DNA from: MED-G105 sp039819085
GTDB lineage: Bacteria > Pseudomonadota > Alphaproteobacteria > Caulobacterales > Parvularculaceae
Reading direction: 5' to 3'
Length of the DNA: 64,000 nucleotides
Assembly: GCA_039819085.1 (NCBI GenBank)
Contig: JBCBSQ010000012.1
Span: forward strand, 1-64,000
In this document: positions 44,499-52,173 of the stretch, one piece after another
How the letters are laid out: each line of letters begins with the position of its first letter
How positions within the stretch are numbered: position 1 is the stretch's first letter
The notes under the pieces: model-generated
The model's input: only the letters and a program-made list of their open reading frames with translations
Databases searched by the model: none
What the model was told of the DNA's origin: nothing
Translations under genes and position numbers: made by a program

Positions 44499-46278
44499 AG
44501 CGGAAAGTGAACAGAACGCGACGGTGAATGAGAACGGACCGGAGGCAGTTGGCGATGCGGCGGGGTCGACCGAAAATGAGCCGGCCCCGTCTTCGTTGGA
44601 CGCCGATCGCCCCCGCGGGCCGAAGATTGAAGGCGGCCGCGGCGCGGTCGTCGTCGGCGCAACGGTCGACGGGCTCGCCGCCGCCATTTTGCTCGCAAAA
44701 GCGGGCGTTGACGTCGTTCTCGTTGAGAACGGGCTAAGGCTTGCGCCAAATGAACCATGCGCGCCTGCGCCTGGTTTCGCGTTTGACTTGGCGGATGCGC
44801 CGCTCGCTCGGCTTGATCCCAACCTCGTCAAGGAACTCGGCCTGACGAGGCGCGGCTTTTCGTTTTCAGATAGGCGGTTGCAGACCGTTTACGTGCTGGG
44901 CGACGGACGGACCTGTCGGTCTGATGGCGATTTCATTGGCATCCCCGATCTCGATCTTCGGCTCGCCGAACCCGATCCAGTCGTCGAGGGCCGACATCCG
45001 GGGGCTGCGGGCGATGCGTCGGCGCGTGATGGCGGGACCGAACGCGATGGCGATCCTGCCGATCCTGCGCCGGCGAGCAGCGGACCCGACGGCGGCGCAG
45101 GTCGCAGTCCCGAAAATCAGGACACGGATAACCAGTCCATGAATGCGCTGTTGGTTGAAGATCGGCGCACATGCGCCGACTTCATGGAACGTCTTGTGGA
45201 CGCGGCGATGTCCGCCGAGGAGCTCTTGTCCGACAGCGCTCGCGCAAAGGCGAAGGCCGCGGCCGCCGAGGACGCATTGCGATTGTTGGTGGCGCCGCTC
45301 AATGACTATCTATGGAGCGCTGGCTTGCATCCGGTGTTCCGCGACATTCTGGCGGCCGAAGCAGCGCTCGAGACGAGGGCGCGGCCGGATGCGCCGATGT
45401 CGGCGGGCGCGCTCGCATTGAAATTGATGGGCGCAAGCCTTGGCCGGAAGGGCGCCCTCGGGTTTCCCAAGGATGGCGTGCGCGGGCTTTCCGCTGCGAT
45501 GCGGCGGGCGGCGCAGGCGGCGGGCGTTGATATCAGGCCAGTTGGCGATGTTGACGCGCTCCTTATCGAACGCGACCGGATTGAGGGCGTGTCATTTTCA
45601 GATGGCGGACAGATACGCGCTCCGATTGTCGTTGACGCATCGCCGGCCGGCGATGCGTTTTTGGAGCATGTCGGGCGAAGCGCGCTCGATATTGACGTCG
45701 GCTTCCGTTGGGAAAGGCGCCCGCCAAGCTATGGCGTGCTGCGCGCATGCGTCGCTTTGCGCGCGGTCGATGGAGATGAGGTGAAGGTTGATCAACGGCC
45801 GCGGTACGCCATTGCGCCAACCGCAACCGATTTGATCGCAGCGTATTCTCAAAGCCCTGACGATTGGGGTGGAGAGGGCGGGCTTGCTGCGGAGGCGATA
45901 TTTGTGAACCGGCGAATCGCCGCCGCGGCGCCTCCGGGCGCGGCCGCCATATCGCTTCGATGCGCGCCCGTTCCTCGGCCGCCAGCCAACGACGACGCGA
46001 CATGGCGCATGTGCGCTGAGCGCGCGATCAGACACACGCTTCTATGCATTGACCCCTCTTTACCCGAACGAATTGTGGGGATGGAGTTTGATTGGGCGCC
46101 ACTCGCTGAACCGCTTGCAATCGAAGCGGCGAATGCGCGCCGCGCTTCGGCGGGCGGCGGCGTGATTGGGCACTTCTTTTGCGGACGGGAGGCGCAAATG
46201 GGCGTCGGTATCAATGGCCGCGCCGGGCGCCGCGCCGCGGCGCGCGCCATCTCGTTTGCAAAGGAGTTGAGGCGATGA
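44491..46278 (+). CDS. Phytoene-desaturase-like FAD-binding protein, degenerate (second of the operon)
   Basis: A 595-residue protein from the ATG at 44491. Residues 1-50 are acidic and disordered. A Rossmann unit GAVVVGATVDGLAAAILLAK follows, ending VVLVE; the motif is GATVDG, so the middle glycine is replaced, although the acidic strand end is kept. A low-complexity insert of about 55 residues (Asp/Gly/Pro-rich) lies near residue 170. FPKDGVRGLSAAMRRAAQAAGVDIRPVG and the C-terminal GGGVIGHFFCGREAQ resemble phytoene dehydrogenase-type oxidoreductases. It overlaps the previous gene by 8 bases and the GcvT-like gene by 4, so the three products probably act together. Confidence 0.75.
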   Translation: MPEAESEQNATVNENGPEAVGDAAGSTENEPAPSSLDADRPRGPKIEGGRGAVVVGATVDGLAAAILLAKAGVDVVLVENGLRLAPNEPCAPAPGFAFDLADAPLARLDPNLVKELGLTRRGFSFSDRRLQTVYVLGDGRTCRSDGDFIGIPDLDLRLAEPDPVVEGRHPGAAGDASARDGGTERDGDPADPAPASSGPDGGAGRSPENQDTDNQSMNALLVEDRRTCADFMERLVDAAMSAEELLSDSARAKAKAAAAEDALRLLVAPLNDYLWSAGLHPVFRDILAAEAALETRARPDAPMSAGALALKLMGASLGRKGALGFPKDGVRGLSAAMRRAAQAAGVDIRPVGDVDALLIERDRIEGVSFSDGGQIRAPIVVDASPAGDAFLEHVGRSALDIDVGFRWERRPPSYGVLRACVALRAVDGDEVKVDQRPRYAIAPTATDLIAAYSQSPDDWGGEGGLAAEAIFVNRRIAAAAPPGAAAISLRCAPVPRPPANDDATWRMCAERAIRHTLLCIDPSLPERIVGMEFDWAPLAEPLAIEAANARRASAGGGVIGHFFCGREAQMGVGINGRAGRRAAARAISFAKELRR

Positions 46279-47501
46279 TCCTCGGAGAGGAGACGGATGA
46301 TGTTCGCAGCGCGCAGCCGACGCCGCTTTATGGCGCATTCGCCGAGCTAAGCGCAGCCAATGCGTGGACAACAGTGAACGGGTTCGCGTTTGCGCGGAGG
46401 TTCACTGACGTGGCGACCGAGTATGACGCCCTGACCGCCGGGTGCGCCGTAGTCGACCTCAGCGTCTTGAAGCGATACAGCGTCCGCGGTCCGGAAGCGG
46501 CGGCGGTCCTGGCGCGTCTTACAAGCGCGCCGACGTCGGAATTGCGTTCAGGAGAAAGTGGCCGAGGCCTTGTGCTCGACGCTGCCGGCGGCGTTCTTGA
46601 TCATTGCGAAGTCACGCGCCTTGCGCCGGAGCTTTTCCTGTTGACCACCTCCGCCTCGTGCAACCGCCGGCTTGCGGTGGCGTCGCGTGGATTTGAAGCG
46701 TATGCGGAAGATATTTCCGATGGCGTTGCGGCGCTTGGCGTCTTTGGTCCAGACGCGCGAGCTGGCGCGGAGGCTGCAGGTTTCGAAGTGGACGTCGACG
46801 GGACTGCGGCCCAGGTGCGCGTGCGCGGCGTTGAGAGCTTTGCGCGGCCAACCTCGCTCGGCCGCGCGATTGGCGTGGAATTGATTTTCCCCGCCGATGA
46901 GGCGCTGGCGATCTGGGAACGGGTGCGGCGCGCCGCAAAACCGGTTGCGGCCGGCCTTGACGCTTGCGAGATTGTCCGCCTTGAGGGCGGCACGCCGAGA
47001 CCGGGTAGGGATTTTCCGAGAGCTGATGATGACCCATCGGGCGGCGGGCGCTCGCCTGCGGAGATTGGGTTGCCGCATCTTGCGCCTCTCGATCGGGCCT
47101 GGTTCACTGGCCGACGCGCGCTTCGCTATCGCTCCCCGACGCGGGCTCTGGCGGTCGCGTTGGTGGACGCCGATGAAGCGAGCGGCGGCGGGCGCATGTT
47201 GTCGCGCGTGCGTCGCATGCGAAAGGGCGAAGCGCCGACGGGTCGGATCGGGTCAGTCCGCACGACCGCTTTCTCGCCGCATTTCCGCGGCGCTATCGCG
47301 ATGGTCGAGTTTGATCTTGACGCGGCGCCCGGCGGACCGCATGGAGCGCCGCCGAAGCGCGCGGACGGCGAAGAGTGGCTCATCGACACCCCTGGCGGCG
47401 CGCTGGCCGGCGCAAGCGTCCTTGAGACCCACGAGGCGCGTCTTGCGGATGCTTACCGATCAAGGCTCGCGGCGACGGAATCGCGCCTGGAGGCCGTTTA
47501 A
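46275..47501 (+). CDS. GcvT/aminomethyltransferase-fold protein (third of the operon)
   Basis: A 408-residue protein with the GcvT folate-binding fold: YDALTAGCAVVDLSVLKRYSVRGPEAAAVL, VLDAAGGVLDHCEVTRL and a C-terminal barrel (APTGRIGSVRTTAFSPHFRGAIAMV). The usual DD of the GG-x-DD loop is DH here, and the GELGWE-type motif is replaced by RAIGVEL, so glycine cleavage activity is doubtful. No gcvH or gcvP is nearby. It overlaps the upstream gene by ATGA. GcvT-fold domains partner FAD subunits in sarcosine and dimethylglycine oxidases, which makes the FAD-like neighbours suggestive. The substrate is unknown. Confidence 0.78.
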   Translation: MILGEETDDVRSAQPTPLYGAFAELSAANAWTTVNGFAFARRFTDVATEYDALTAGCAVVDLSVLKRYSVRGPEAAAVLARLTSAPTSELRSGESGRGLVLDAAGGVLDHCEVTRLAPELFLLTTSASCNRRLAVASRGFEAYAEDISDGVAALGVFGPDARAGAEAAGFEVDVDGTAAQVRVRGVESFARPTSLGRAIGVELIFPADEALAIWERVRRAAKPVAAGLDACEIVRLEGGTPRPGRDFPRADDDPSGGGRSPAEIGLPHLAPLDRAWFTGRRALRYRSPTRALAVALVDADEASGGGRMLSRVRRMRKGEAPTGRIGSVRTTAFSPHFRGAIAMVEFDLDAAPGGPHGAPPKRADGEEWLIDTPGGALAGASVLETHEARLADAYRSRLAATESRLEAV

Positions 47502-47523
47502 CGACTGAAACCCTATCACTGCA

Positions 47524-47529
47524 AAGGAG
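47524..47529 (+). promoter_or_regulatory. Shine-Dalgarno site setting a TTG start
   Basis: AAGGAG at 47524-47529 with an 8-base spacer to the TTG at 47538. This ideal spacing makes the TTG a better start than the first ATG at 47553 for the EF-hand gene. Confidence 0.75.
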
Positions 47530-47537
47530 ATTTCGTC

Positions 47538-47963
47538 TTGAAAACGTCCTCAATGAAGACCCTAACGCTGCCGGGCGTCATCGCCGTTTTGTCGCTCGGT
47601 CTGGTGACATCCGGTCTTGCACAAAACCGCGAGATCATGAGGCAGCTAAAGGCTGACGGCCAGGTGCCCGTTTCCGCTTTTGTGGCGGCTGCGGAAGAAC
47701 GCGCGAGCGAGCTTGACGCCGACGGTGACGGCTTCGTCACAAAGGCGGAGATGGAGGCGCATCGTGATGAGATGCGCAAGAAGCTTGAAGCGAAGCGATT
47801 CCCCGATGCCGACGAAGACGGCGTCGTCAGCGAAGCGGAGTTTCTTGACGCGGCGCGGGCGCGCTTTTCCAGACTGGACGCGAATGAAGATGGCGTTCTG
47901 TCCAAAGAAGAGATGCCCGAGCGTGGCGCGCGTCGGCGGTTCCGCGGCGGAGAGCCCCGATAG
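47538..47963 (+). CDS. Secreted EF-hand calcium-binding protein
   Basis: A 141-residue protein with an N-terminal signal peptide (MKTSSMKTLTLPGVIAVLSLGLVTSGLAQ in two segments, cleavage after GLAQ likely). Three EF-hand loops follow: DADGDGFVTKAE, DADEDGVVSEAE and DANEDGVLSKEE, each with acidic residues at positions 1, 3, 5 and 12 of the loop. The C-terminus is basic (RGARRRFRGG). It is probably a periplasmic calcium sensor or buffer. It lies about 140 bases before the ECF sigma gene, in the same direction. Confidence 0.88.
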   Translation: MKTSSMKTLTLPGVIAVLSLGLVTSGLAQNREIMRQLKADGQVPVSAFVAAAEERASELDADGDGFVTKAEMEAHRDEMRKKLEAKRFPDADEDGVVSEAEFLDAARARFSRLDANEDGVLSKEEMPERGARRRFRGGEPR

Positions 47964-48106
47964 CGACGGCGGATTGCGGACCTGGTCGAGGCGTGTTGGC
48001 CATTGACCTCGCCAGGGTCCGCCTCGCTGGAATGTATGGCGGTCGGGTTGCGGTCGATCGAGCATCTGCTTGGTCGCGCGCCCCGACGACAAGCGCAAGG
48101 GGCGGC

Positions 48107-48685
48107 GTGCGAAGCGACGTTGACAGCGACGAAGCGTTGGTCACGCGTGCGGGGCGCGGCGACAGGACGGCGGCCGGCGAGCTTATCCTTCGGCATTCCG
48201 ATCGGGTGATGGGGGTGTGCTATCGAATGCTTGGCGAGCGAGCCGCCGCTGAAGACGCAGCGCAAGAGACTTTTCTGAAGCTCTGGCGGAACGCGGCGAA
48301 GTGGGAGCCGAGGGGCGCGAAGTTCTCCACCTGGCTTTATCGGGTCGCGTCGAATGTCTGCCTTGATCGGCTGCGCCGCGGTGGCCGCGAAGCGCCGGAA
48401 GAGGCCGCGCCGGAGCGGATCGACGATGCGCCGCATGCCGATGAACGCCTGATGGCGGCCGACCGCGCAGCGGCGGTGCACGCTGCGATTGCGCAGCTGC
48501 CGGAGCGCCAAAGACTTGCGATTGCGCTTTGTCACTATGAGGAGTTGTCCAACATCGAGGCGGCCGCCGTGATGGAGACGACCGTTGAGGCGGTAGAGTC
48601 CTTGTTGGGACGCGCCCGACGGGGACTTAGACGCACGCTGGCGCCGATGCGTGAGGAACTACTGGAAGGCGGGGGCCTGAAATGA
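48107..48685 (+). CDS. ECF-type RNA polymerase sigma factor
   Basis: About 192 residues from the GTG at 48107 (MRSDVDSDEALVTRAG), with AAGGGG upstream; longer frames start at 47993 or 48032. The sigma-2 region (HSDRVMGVCYRMLGERAAAEDAAQETFLKLW in two parts) and the sigma-4 helix-turn-helix (ELSNIEAAAVMETTVEAVESLLGRARRGLR in two parts) are clear, and there is no sigma-1 or sigma-3. The stop overlaps the next gene by ATGA, the arrangement usual for a sigma factor and its anti-sigma factor. Confidence 0.93.
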   Translation: MRSDVDSDEALVTRAGRGDRTAAGELILRHSDRVMGVCYRMLGERAAAEDAAQETFLKLWRNAAKWEPRGAKFSTWLYRVASNVCLDRLRRGGREAPEEAAPERIDDAPHADERLMAADRAAAVHAAIAQLPERQRLAIALCHYEELSNIEAAAVMETTVEAVESLLGRARRGLRRTLAPMREELLEGGGLK

Positions 48686-49116
48686 CGAACAGAGAAAGAA
48701 ATGACGGTGGCGGCGACGGCGCGGGCGAACCCGTCCGTGGATTGTCCGAAACGGATTTGTCCCGGTTGTTGGATGCGGCCCATGCGCCAAAAGCGAGTGA
48801 ATCGCTGCAGGCGCGGTTGATGTCGGACTTTGACCGCTCGTCCAGGGTTTCCTTCGGCGGCGACCGGAACACGTTCCGGCTACGAATGGTGCGAGACTTC
48901 TTCTCCACCATGCCGGACATCTCGTTTGTCGGGGCCTCTCCGTTGGCGCGGTTCGTGCGCGGCGGCGTTCTGGCGGCGCTCGGCGGGCTTGGCTTCTTCG
49001 CGGGCGCGGTTTCCGCCAATGAAGGGGCCGAGGAGGAAATGGCGATCGCCTATTTCGAGTCCGTGTTGGACGTCGGGTTTGGCGGCGGCGTGGAGGATTT
49101 ATGGGACGCGCAGTGA
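48682..49116 (+). CDS. Putative membrane anti-sigma factor
   Basis: A 144-residue protein. The N-terminal half is cytoplasmic and polar (LSETDLSRLLDAAHAPKASESLQARLMSDF); one membrane helix lies at about 93-112 (GGVLAALGGLGFFAGAVSA); a short acidic periplasmic tail follows. No zinc-binding HxxxCxxC motif is present, so it is not a ZAS-type anti-sigma factor. The role is inferred from its overlap with the sigma gene and from topology. It overlaps the downstream gene by 16 bases. Confidence 0.65.
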   Translation: MTNRERNDGGGDGAGEPVRGLSETDLSRLLDAAHAPKASESLQARLMSDFDRSSRVSFGGDRNTFRLRMVRDFFSTMPDISFVGASPLARFVRGGVLAALGGLGFFAGAVSANEGAEEEMAIAYFESVLDVGFGGGVEDLWDAQ

Positions 49117-49625
49117 CGATCGCGCTTGCCGCCTCGCTCGCCGCGAACGTCTTTCTGGGTGGCTATGTCACTGGCCGGCTGACAAGCGGTTCGACGGATA
49201 AGGGTCATATTGTCGGCCCGCCCAACATGGGCGCCCCGGGCCCAGGTCGTCCGCCAAGCCGCATGCTCGGCGAAGCGCTCTTTTTGTCGGACAGCGCGCG
49301 TGCGGCGATTCGCGAAGCTGCAGGACCGCGCTGGGAAGGATTTCGCCGAAGCCGGGAGCAGAGCCTTGCGTTACGCCGCGAGGTGCGTGATGCGCTCAGC
49401 GCGGAGAACTTTGACCGGGAGGCGGCGCAGACCGCACTTGAAGCGCTCTGGGCGTTTCACGCCTCACGGGAGCAGGAGCGCACTGACTTTTTGTTAAGCG
49501 TTTTCGAGACCCTGCCCCCTGAGGAACGGAAGGCCGTCGTTGAGTCTTTTCTGAACTCAGACATGCGTGCTCGAAAGCTAAGGCGAAAGAGACTTGAAGA
49601 GAGGAGGCGGCGCCCAGCTGAATAG
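49101..49625 (+). CDS. Periplasmic ZraP/CpxP-like (heavy-metal sensor type) protein
   Basis: A 174-residue protein with an N-terminal anchor or signal (VTIALAASLAANVFLGGYVTG) and a helical periplasmic domain: FLSDSARAAIREAAGPRWEGFRRSREQSLALRREVRDAL and a helix-loop-helix ending FETLPPEERKAVVESFL, the LTxxQ/LPPEER pattern of the metal-resistance/Spy-CpxP superfamily. No clear histidine metal site is present. As third gene after the sigma and anti-sigma genes, it is likely the periplasmic sensor of that system. Confidence 0.82.
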   Translation: MGRAVTIALAASLAANVFLGGYVTGRLTSGSTDKGHIVGPPNMGAPGPGRPPSRMLGEALFLSDSARAAIREAAGPRWEGFRRSREQSLALRREVRDALSAENFDREAAQTALEALWAFHASREQERTDFLLSVFETLPPEERKAVVESFLNSDMRARKLRRKRLEERRRRPAE

Positions 49626-49721
49626 ACGGCGAACGCCGAAGGGGAAGCGATTTGCGCCGTGTGGCAGGCGTCGGCGCTCAATCTTGTGAAGACGCGGCGT
49701 CACCGCCTTTGTGTGACGGTC

Positions 49722-51998
49722 TTACTCGGCCGCTTCTCGTCTCAGGCGCGGACGGGCCGGCGCCGCCGCGGCGGGACGCTCCGCCGGCGCGGCTGGGGAG
49801 AGAGCGGACGGGGCGGCGGTGAGAATGCGCGCCTTGCCTCGGAGGCGCCTTGGCAGCCGCACTTTCGCGCCTTGCCGCCGTGGGAACACCGCGCAGGCGA
49901 CGGTGCCCTTACCGGCTTCTGAGGAAATTGCGAGCAAACCGGACTGCAGACGCATAAGCGACGTCGACAGAGCAAGGCCCAAACCTGAGCCGCGGCGCGA
50001 CTTGGAGAATTCCTGACGCGACAGCTCGAACGGCGCGCCGAGACGGCCAAGATGCTCCGGTTCGATGCCAACACCGCTGTCGGCGACAAGCACGGCGACG
50101 CAATTGAGGTCCGCTTCGACGGTGATGGTTGTCTCGCCGCCAGCTGGCGTAAATTTGATCGCGTTGACGAGGAGATTCAGGATCACTTGTTTGACCGCGC
50201 GCGGATCAGCGTAGGCCGCCGGCGCATGAGCGACGCTTGCTTCCAGATGGACGCCCGCGTCGCTCGCGCGTTTCGCGATAAGCCGCGCGCATTCGTCAAG
50301 CGACTTTTCCAACTCCACCCGACCAAGCTCGAGTCGAACCTTGCCGGCTTCGATCTTGGACATATCCAGTACGTCGTCGATCAGCTCCAAAAGGTGTCGG
50401 CCGCTCGACAGAATGTCGGTGACGTATTCTTTGTACTTCGCATTGCCGAGCGGGCCGTAGATCTCCGCCTGCATGATTTCGGAAAAGCCGTTGATGGCGT
50501 TCAGCGGCGTTCGCAGTTCGTGGCTCATATTCGCCAGGAATTCGCTCTTGGCGTGGTTTGCTTCCTCCGCGCGGCGCTTTTCAATTTCGTATTTGCTCAT
50601 CGTTTCCGCAAGCTCAGCTCGCGAGGCCTCAAGATCGGCGACCAGGGATTTCAGTTCGTTTTCCCGACGATGCTGCGCGATGGCCCGGCGCTTCACGTCA
50701 GTGACGTTCGTGGCGACGCAGACAAGCCCTCCTTCGGCCGTGCGTCTGCGTGAGACGCTGATCCAGCGATTGCGCGGCAAAGCGACCTCTGCGGTCTCCT
50801 CAGCGTTTTTCTCATTCGGCGTGAAATGCTCCGTGATGATCTCGCCGCCAACTTTCGCCTGCGCTACGACTTCTCTTGGGGCCATGCCCGGCTTCAGAGC
50901 GCCCTCATTGAGACGGAACACATTGGCGAATCGCTGGTTCCAGACAGCGAGGCGGCCATGGGCGTCCCAAAGAACGAAAGCTTCGGAAATGCTCTCAATT
51001 GCGTCTTTCAAGCGAAGTTGCGCGATCGCCGCGGCGGGGGCGACCGCGTCCGTTCCCGCGAGATCCATCGCGATCCCCGACCTTTTCAGCCGCGTTGCGT
51101 CGCGCGAGGTTCGGAAATAGGCGCGGGACCAGCCGCCCGCCGGATTGCGGAGACGGACAATCCCGTCAATTGCGCCGGCGCCGTCGCCGCTAAAGATCGC
51201 TATTGCGGCGCGCAGATCCTCCGGATGGGTCAACGCGCTGATCTCGCGCATGGTGAACGCGCGATCGCGCGCGCCGAGTCCGAGAGGCTCTAACAATGAG
51301 CGCGAAAAGCTGACGGCTCTCAGTTTTGGATCGAACCTCCATGGCGAGGCGCGGCCAGCCTTCATCGCTTCGTTGGAAAGGCGCAATGCGTCAAGCGCGC
51401 CGGCCGTCCGGGCGGTTGCGCGGCTTTGGCGCAGAAACGCCGCCATCAGGGAAATAGTGACCAGCGAAATGGCCCCGAGAAGCAGTAGGTATGTCAGATA
51501 AGGCGAGGCGCGGCGAAACAGGTCGCTTTGCGGACCGACGATGAGGATCGCGCCCCCGCGGTCGAGCGGCCGCCAGGAAACCCGACGCTTCCCATCATAG
51601 GCCACGGTTTCATCGCCACGTCGGCGCAGGTCGAGATTTGCGATCACGGCGCCGCTGAGGCCGAGGGCGCTCTCGCTCGCCGCGAGGCTGAGGACGTCGC
51701 CGCCGCCCGACACGAGATAGGCCGTGGCGGTCGCGGCTGGCCGGCAGCTCGCGATCCGAGATGTCGCGTCCTCGCCAGTCATGGCGGCGAGGTCCAGCGT
51801 CTGGGCGCAGGCGTCAGCCGCCTGCGCAATCCGCAGAGCGGATTCGGTGGAGCGAAGTGTCGCCTCTTCGTGCGCTTTGCTGAGAAAAATCGCCGCGAGA
51901 GCCAGGACGAAAAGCGCCGTCAGCGTCATCATCCGCTGCGGCGACACGCGCTCGTGAGGACTTGCTTTGTAGGCTGAGGGGTTTCTCCATTCGGCCAT
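49722..51998 (-). CDS. PleC-like sensor histidine kinase with PAS domain
   Basis: A 758-residue kinase. One membrane helix is at about 24-42, a periplasmic domain of about 120 residues follows, and a second helix lies near 168-190. A degenerate PAS-like segment (about 205-315) is followed by a PAS-7-type domain (DAIESISEAFVLWDAHGRLAVWNQRFANVF). The HisKA region FLANMSHELRTPLNAINGFSEIM, followed by EIYGPLGNAKYKEYVTDILSSG, matches the Caulobacter PleC/DivJ group. HATPase_c shows LLVNAIKFTP, DSGVGIEP and GSGLGLAL. The Arg/Ala/Pro-rich tail is extra. A role in polarity or cell-cycle signalling is inferred from the family. Confidence 0.9.
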   Translation of the reverse strand: MAEWRNPSAYKASPHERVSPQRMMTLTALFVLALAAIFLSKAHEEATLRSTESALRIAQAADACAQTLDLAAMTGEDATSRIASCRPAATATAYLVSGGGDVLSLAASESALGLSGAVIANLDLRRRGDETVAYDGKRRVSWRPLDRGGAILIVGPQSDLFRRASPYLTYLLLLGAISLVTISLMAAFLRQSRATARTAGALDALRLSNEAMKAGRASPWRFDPKLRAVSFSRSLLEPLGLGARDRAFTMREISALTHPEDLRAAIAIFSGDGAGAIDGIVRLRNPAGGWSRAYFRTSRDATRLKRSGIAMDLAGTDAVAPAAAIAQLRLKDAIESISEAFVLWDAHGRLAVWNQRFANVFRLNEGALKPGMAPREVVAQAKVGGEIITEHFTPNEKNAEETAEVALPRNRWISVSRRRTAEGGLVCVATNVTDVKRRAIAQHRRENELKSLVADLEASRAELAETMSKYEIEKRRAEEANHAKSEFLANMSHELRTPLNAINGFSEIMQAEIYGPLGNAKYKEYVTDILSSGRHLLELIDDVLDMSKIEAGKVRLELGRVELEKSLDECARLIAKRASDAGVHLEASVAHAPAAYADPRAVKQVILNLLVNAIKFTPAGGETTITVEADLNCVAVLVADSGVGIEPEHLGRLGAPFELSRQEFSKSRRGSGLGLALSTSLMRLQSGLLAISSEAGKGTVACAVFPRRQGAKVRLPRRLRGKARILTAAPSALSPAAPAERPAAAAPARPRLRREAAE

Positions 51999-52173
51999 CG
52001 GGCGATCCGGTCTTTCTCTGGGTCTGCTGCGCCCGTTCGCGCGACGGCGCTCCGGCCTCGAATGTTGGCGTAGTATCAGTACGGCGCGTCTTCCCGCTTA
52101 AGGGGAAAGTTCACCATTTTTAAACTATTCTTATTTGGCGCGCGCTGTCACGTATGCCGCATTTCGTCCATCT

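Noticed and set aside
46275..47501. Housekeeping glycine cleavage T protein
   Set aside because: No gcvH or gcvP is adjacent, the catalytic DD pair is DH, and the gene is coupled to two FAD-like genes instead.
43221..47501. Sarcosine oxidase operon
   Set aside because: The small gamma and delta subunits are missing, the FAD motifs are degenerate, and domain order differs from SoxABDG; only a general resemblance remains.
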